A stretch of DNA of 47,612 bases from a virus. Numbering within the stretch: the stretch's first letter is position 1; each line of letters opens with the position of its first letter. Shown one piece after another: positions 44,752-47,612 of this stretch. The notes under the pieces are model-generated. The model saw only the letters and a list, made by a program, of their open reading frames with translations. It was not told where the DNA came from and did not search any database. The stretch covers positions 1 to 47,612 of the IMG/VR virus record IMGVR_UViG_3300023184_000205; one strand, 5' to 3'. The position numbers and the translations under genes are program-made.

Positions 44752-47612
44752 TAGTTATTTCCTGTCTCTGTTGCAAATACACGCCAGTACATTACAGAGA
44801 AATCTGGGTGTTCGGAGATTATCTGGTAAGCAGTTTGGTCTAACCATTGTGCTACATTTTCAACAGCTTTACCTGTAAGTGTCTTGTATCCTGCTTGTGC
44901 AACAGAATTCAATGCTGATTCACGAGCTTGTAAGAATTTAGCCAAGCCCTTGCCTGATTCAGTTTCAGCAAACTTAGGGTTGCTAAGAGCCTGAGTTACT
45001 TCCTTAACAAGTGTCTCACGAGGAACACCTGCTGCACGGAAGTCTGGCTGTCCACCGAAGTCATCATCCATTGCTGCCTTACGAGTCATGTAGACCTGAT
45101 GGGCTTGCTTTGGATCTGCACCCTGCTGGATAGCAATAGCCTCATCGCTTTGTAACTTAGCCTTACGAGCTGTGTATACATAACGAGCCGCTTCCATCTG
45201 CATTTCGGCAGGTGATAGTTTGAATCGCTGGCCACGCTGTGCTTGCCATTTAGCAAATTCTTGTGAGTATTGTCCACCGGGGAAGAAGAGGGCAAACGCA
45301 TTTGGCAAGGCATTGGCATCCTTGCGATTGTTCTGATAGAAGTTCCATGCATCTCCGGTAGGTGTAATACCACCACGAGATCCAGATACCAGAGCAAAAA
45401 GTGCTGACTCGCCATACTTGTCAGCCCACTTGGCTACAGCGATTTCATAACTGTCTGGGTTGTTTGCACGGATCTGTAAGAAATCATTAAACATAAGAGC
45501 CTGAACATGGAGTTCACCCTCTTTATCCTTAGCAAGAATCTGAGGTGCAATAGATCCGGGAGCCACATTCTGTGTGATACCACGCCATAAAGCGAGGACT
45601 CGATTGACCTTACCTGCATCTTCCAGAAGCTTTGCTTGTGCTTCTCCACCAAGTGGAAAGTCTCCATAGTTGCCGGTTGATGCAAGGTATGTCATCAATG
45701 GTCGAAGAGTAGACATACTCTTTTCCTCGAATGAGTTAACACCTAGACCATAAAGAACTCGTTGGGCCCAAGCAGGGGTAAATGACTCGACAATTCCAGT
45801 TTTACCTTCAGGGGCTCCGAATGGATATATCACATTGCGGAGTTGATCTGCTGCCCATCCTTCTTGGCTTTGAATGATCTTGCCCAATGAAAGCTGAATA
45901 GCAGGGCCTACACCCGGTAGCAATTCATTGCTGAATGCAAGGTTCAAAGATGGAATCGATAGCGATGTTGGCATTGCTGGAACTGCTTCACCAGTTGCTG
46001 TTGAAAGCATCCAGCCAAGTGCATTACCTGCTAGAGGGATAACCATACGAGGATCACCATAGGTTGGATCCTTGTAGATAAATCCTTGGCTTGGATCATT
46101 CCAGTTCTGGCCAGTCCATTCGTAAATGACACCAGTCTCTGGATGAGTCAAGAATTCAAAAGCGTTAGCAGCCTTGTAAGTACGAGCCTTACCTTGTAGG
46201 CGGAAAGTGTTGGCCACATCTGTGCCAATCAACTTACTCCATACTGCAATGGTATTACCCCATGCTGCTGCAAAAGGAGATACTAAACGAGCTGCAACTG
46301 CATACTGCTTCTGTCGCATTGCATCGTAGTAAAGCTTCTGTATTTTATTAGCAGCAAAATTATTTGCGATTGTATGCATATCGTCAGCAGTAAGTCCTCG
46401 ATCATCGAGTGTCTTGATTGCTTCACGCATACGAACCAATGATGGGTTTTCAAACCCTGCCTTAAGTCCAAAGACCTTAACGCCACGAAGTTCCTTCTCA
46501 GCGATAGCAAGGATCTTGACTGCTTCATCCTTGGTAAGAAGGTTCATATTTTCTGCAACACCGTTCCAGTATTGCTGCTTAAACTCTGGGCCAAGTGCTG
46601 CTCGCTTTTCAATCGATGCAGAGACTTGGAAGAACTTAGATGCTGCACGATCCCATTGACCCTTGAAGGATGCAACGGCACGGACATCATCTGTTGGAAG
46701 CTTGAGTTGACCAATAGCCTTTGAGATGTCTGTTGAATCAACATATCCCTTAAGGATATTGGCAAGCCATACATCCTTTGACTGAGTTCCCTTTGGATTA
46801 AATCCGGGAGTTCTCTTGCCATCCACAGCAACCATTGCTTTACCAGAGATAAAATCACGCAATTCTCGGCGGCCACCAGATAAGTTATCGACACCTTCTG
46901 TAACTACCTTGAAGTAATTCTCCATAGCTTGACGAGCAATAGCTTCGTCTGCATCAAGCATCAATGCACGATTGAGTTCATCAACTTTTGCAATCTGTGT
47001 ACGAAGCAAGATTCCCTGCTCTGTCTCAAACATAAAGTCAACAATGAACTTCTCGTAATCACGAGATAAATCCATGCCTTGTGCTTGCTTTTTGGCGATA
47101 AAAGATTCTGCTTCTTTGAACCAAGGAGTAAACTTTCCGTTTGCACCCTTGATACCACCATCGAGTCCACCTGCAACTAGACGAGCCATTGCTGACTCAC
47201 GGAACTGAAGGATTGCTCCGGCCCATGCCCGATTGAATCCTCGTTCTTCTGGTGTAATGAAACGCATACCGGTAGGCAGAATCTGTGAAAGACCACGAGA
47301 GCCTTGACCCATACCAACACCGATAGATCGAGACATCATTACGGCAAACTTATCTGCATCTGCAAGTGCTGCTGACTTAAAGCCAACTGCATCTAGCTCT
47401 TCAACTGCTTTATTAAAGTTTGTGCCAAAGACTGTGTTATCGAAGCGAGACCAGCGACTAGCATACTTAGCAATGGCATTACCCTCTGGGTTAGCCATCA
47501 TCATTGCAGCAAACTGCAATGGGTGATTGAACAAGGTTGTAGATCCACCAAGGAATGAACGAACCTGCATATCACCGACATTTCGTAGGATGTATGAAAC
47601 ACGACCTACGAG
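44751..47612 (-). CDS. Giant virion protein, allele 2 (C-terminal part, cut by window end)
   Basis: 954 residues are visible; the frame is open to the last base (LVGRVSYILRNVGDMQVRSF...). It matches the second half of 4955..10852 throughout, with identical landmarks such as GFIYKDPTYGDPRM, PSLNLAFSNELLPGVGP and FFPGGQYSQEFAKWQ. The 5' half lies outside the window, so an internal ATG at 47570 is not the true start. Confidence 0.75.
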   Translation of the reverse strand, partial: LVGRVSYILRNVGDMQVRSFLGGSTTLFNHPLQFAAMMMANPEGNAIAKYASRWSRFDNTVFGTNFNKAVEELDAVGFKSAALADADKFAVMMSRSIGVGMGQGSRGLSQILPTGMRFITPEERGFNRAWAGAILQFRESAMARLVAGGLDGGIKGANGKFTPWFKEAESFIAKKQAQGMDLSRDYEKFIVDFMFETEQGILLRTQIAKVDELNRALMLDADEAIARQAMENYFKVVTEGVDNLSGGRRELRDFISGKAMVAVDGKRTPGFNPKGTQSKDVWLANILKGYVDSTDISKAIGQLKLPTDDVRAVASFKGQWDRAASKFFQVSASIEKRAALGPEFKQQYWNGVAENMNLLTKDEAVKILAIAEKELRGVKVFGLKAGFENPSLVRMREAIKTLDDRGLTADDMHTIANNFAANKIQKLYYDAMRQKQYAVAARLVSPFAAAWGNTIAVWSKLIGTDVANTFRLQGKARTYKAANAFEFLTHPETGVIYEWTGQNWNDPSQGFIYKDPTYGDPRMVIPLAGNALGWMLSTATGEAVPAMPTSLSIPSLNLAFSNELLPGVGPAIQLSLGKIIQSQEGWAADQLRNVIYPFGAPEGKTGIVESFTPAWAQRVLYGLGVNSFEEKSMSTLRPLMTYLASTGNYGDFPLGGEAQAKLLEDAGKVNRVLALWRGITQNVAPGSIAPQILAKDKEGELHVQALMFNDFLQIRANNPDSYEIAVAKWADKYGESALFALVSGSRGGITPTGDAWNFYQNNRKDANALPNAFALFFPGGQYSQEFAKWQAQRGQRFKLSPAEMQMEAARYVYTARKAKLQSDEAIAIQQGADPKQAHQVYMTRKAAMDDDFGGQPDFRAAGVPRETLVKEVTQALSNPKFAETESGKGLAKFLQARESALNSVAQAGYKTLTGKAVENVAQWLDQTAYQIISEHPDFSVMYWRVFATETGNN

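Overview
The window is a tailed-phage contig whose host is most likely an actinobacterium, probably a freshwater or aquatic one. It encodes a WhiB-type iron-sulfur protein (24178..24507) and an Rpf-like peptidoglycan hydrolase (19631..20035), both essentially actinobacterial families. It also has a terminase, portal, scaffold, N4-gp56-type capsid protein, tail fibres, holin and endolysin. No integrase, repressor, DNA polymerase or standard tRNA was recognised. The large virion proteins next to the portal, and the lack of a visible tape-measure/tail-tube set, fit a podovirus-like particle, but that is inference.

Layout. (1) 15293 down to 1 (minus strand): terminase large subunit, portal, three small proteins, a 1965-residue virion protein, two more internal/virion proteins, a LysM protein, a structured leader RNA, scaffold, and the first codons of the capsid gene. 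(2) 15294-16045: hairpin-rich divergent intergenic region. (3) 16046-20035 (plus strand): a cluster of small early-type genes with strikingly different base composition (GATC, CCGG and TCGA everywhere), four copies of a start-associated motif, a GP88-like protein, a zinc ribbon, a membrane peptide and an Rpf-like enzyme, ending in a strong terminator. (4) 27030 down to 20108 (minus): replication/regulation operon (glycosyltransferase, Cas4/RecB-like nuclease, WhiB, RecA-fold ATPase, PD-(D/E)XK nuclease, primase in two frames, DUF1599-like protein, sigma-like factor, FmdB-like zinc ribbon). (5) 40038 down to 27287 (minus): capsid, small head proteins, proteasome-like Ntn hydrolase, adaptor-like protein, tail fibres, AT-rich cargo genes, methyltransferase, endolysin and holin, ending in a strong terminator.

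The right end (39969-47612) repeats the left end. Bases 1-117 are identical to 39969-40085. Beyond that the same genes reappear in the same order (scaffold, structured leader, LysM protein, three virion proteins), but as clearly diverged alleles, the last cut by the window end. The simplest reading is a circular or circularly permuted genome of about 39,968 bp whose assembly ran past closure into a co-occurring strain. A real tandem duplication cannot be excluded from sequence alone. Either way, the two alleles act as a natural comparative experiment. The 40-nt element just after the LysM gene differs at six stem positions, and all six form compensatory base-pair changes. This supports a functional three-way-junction RNA upstream of the scaffold and capsid genes.
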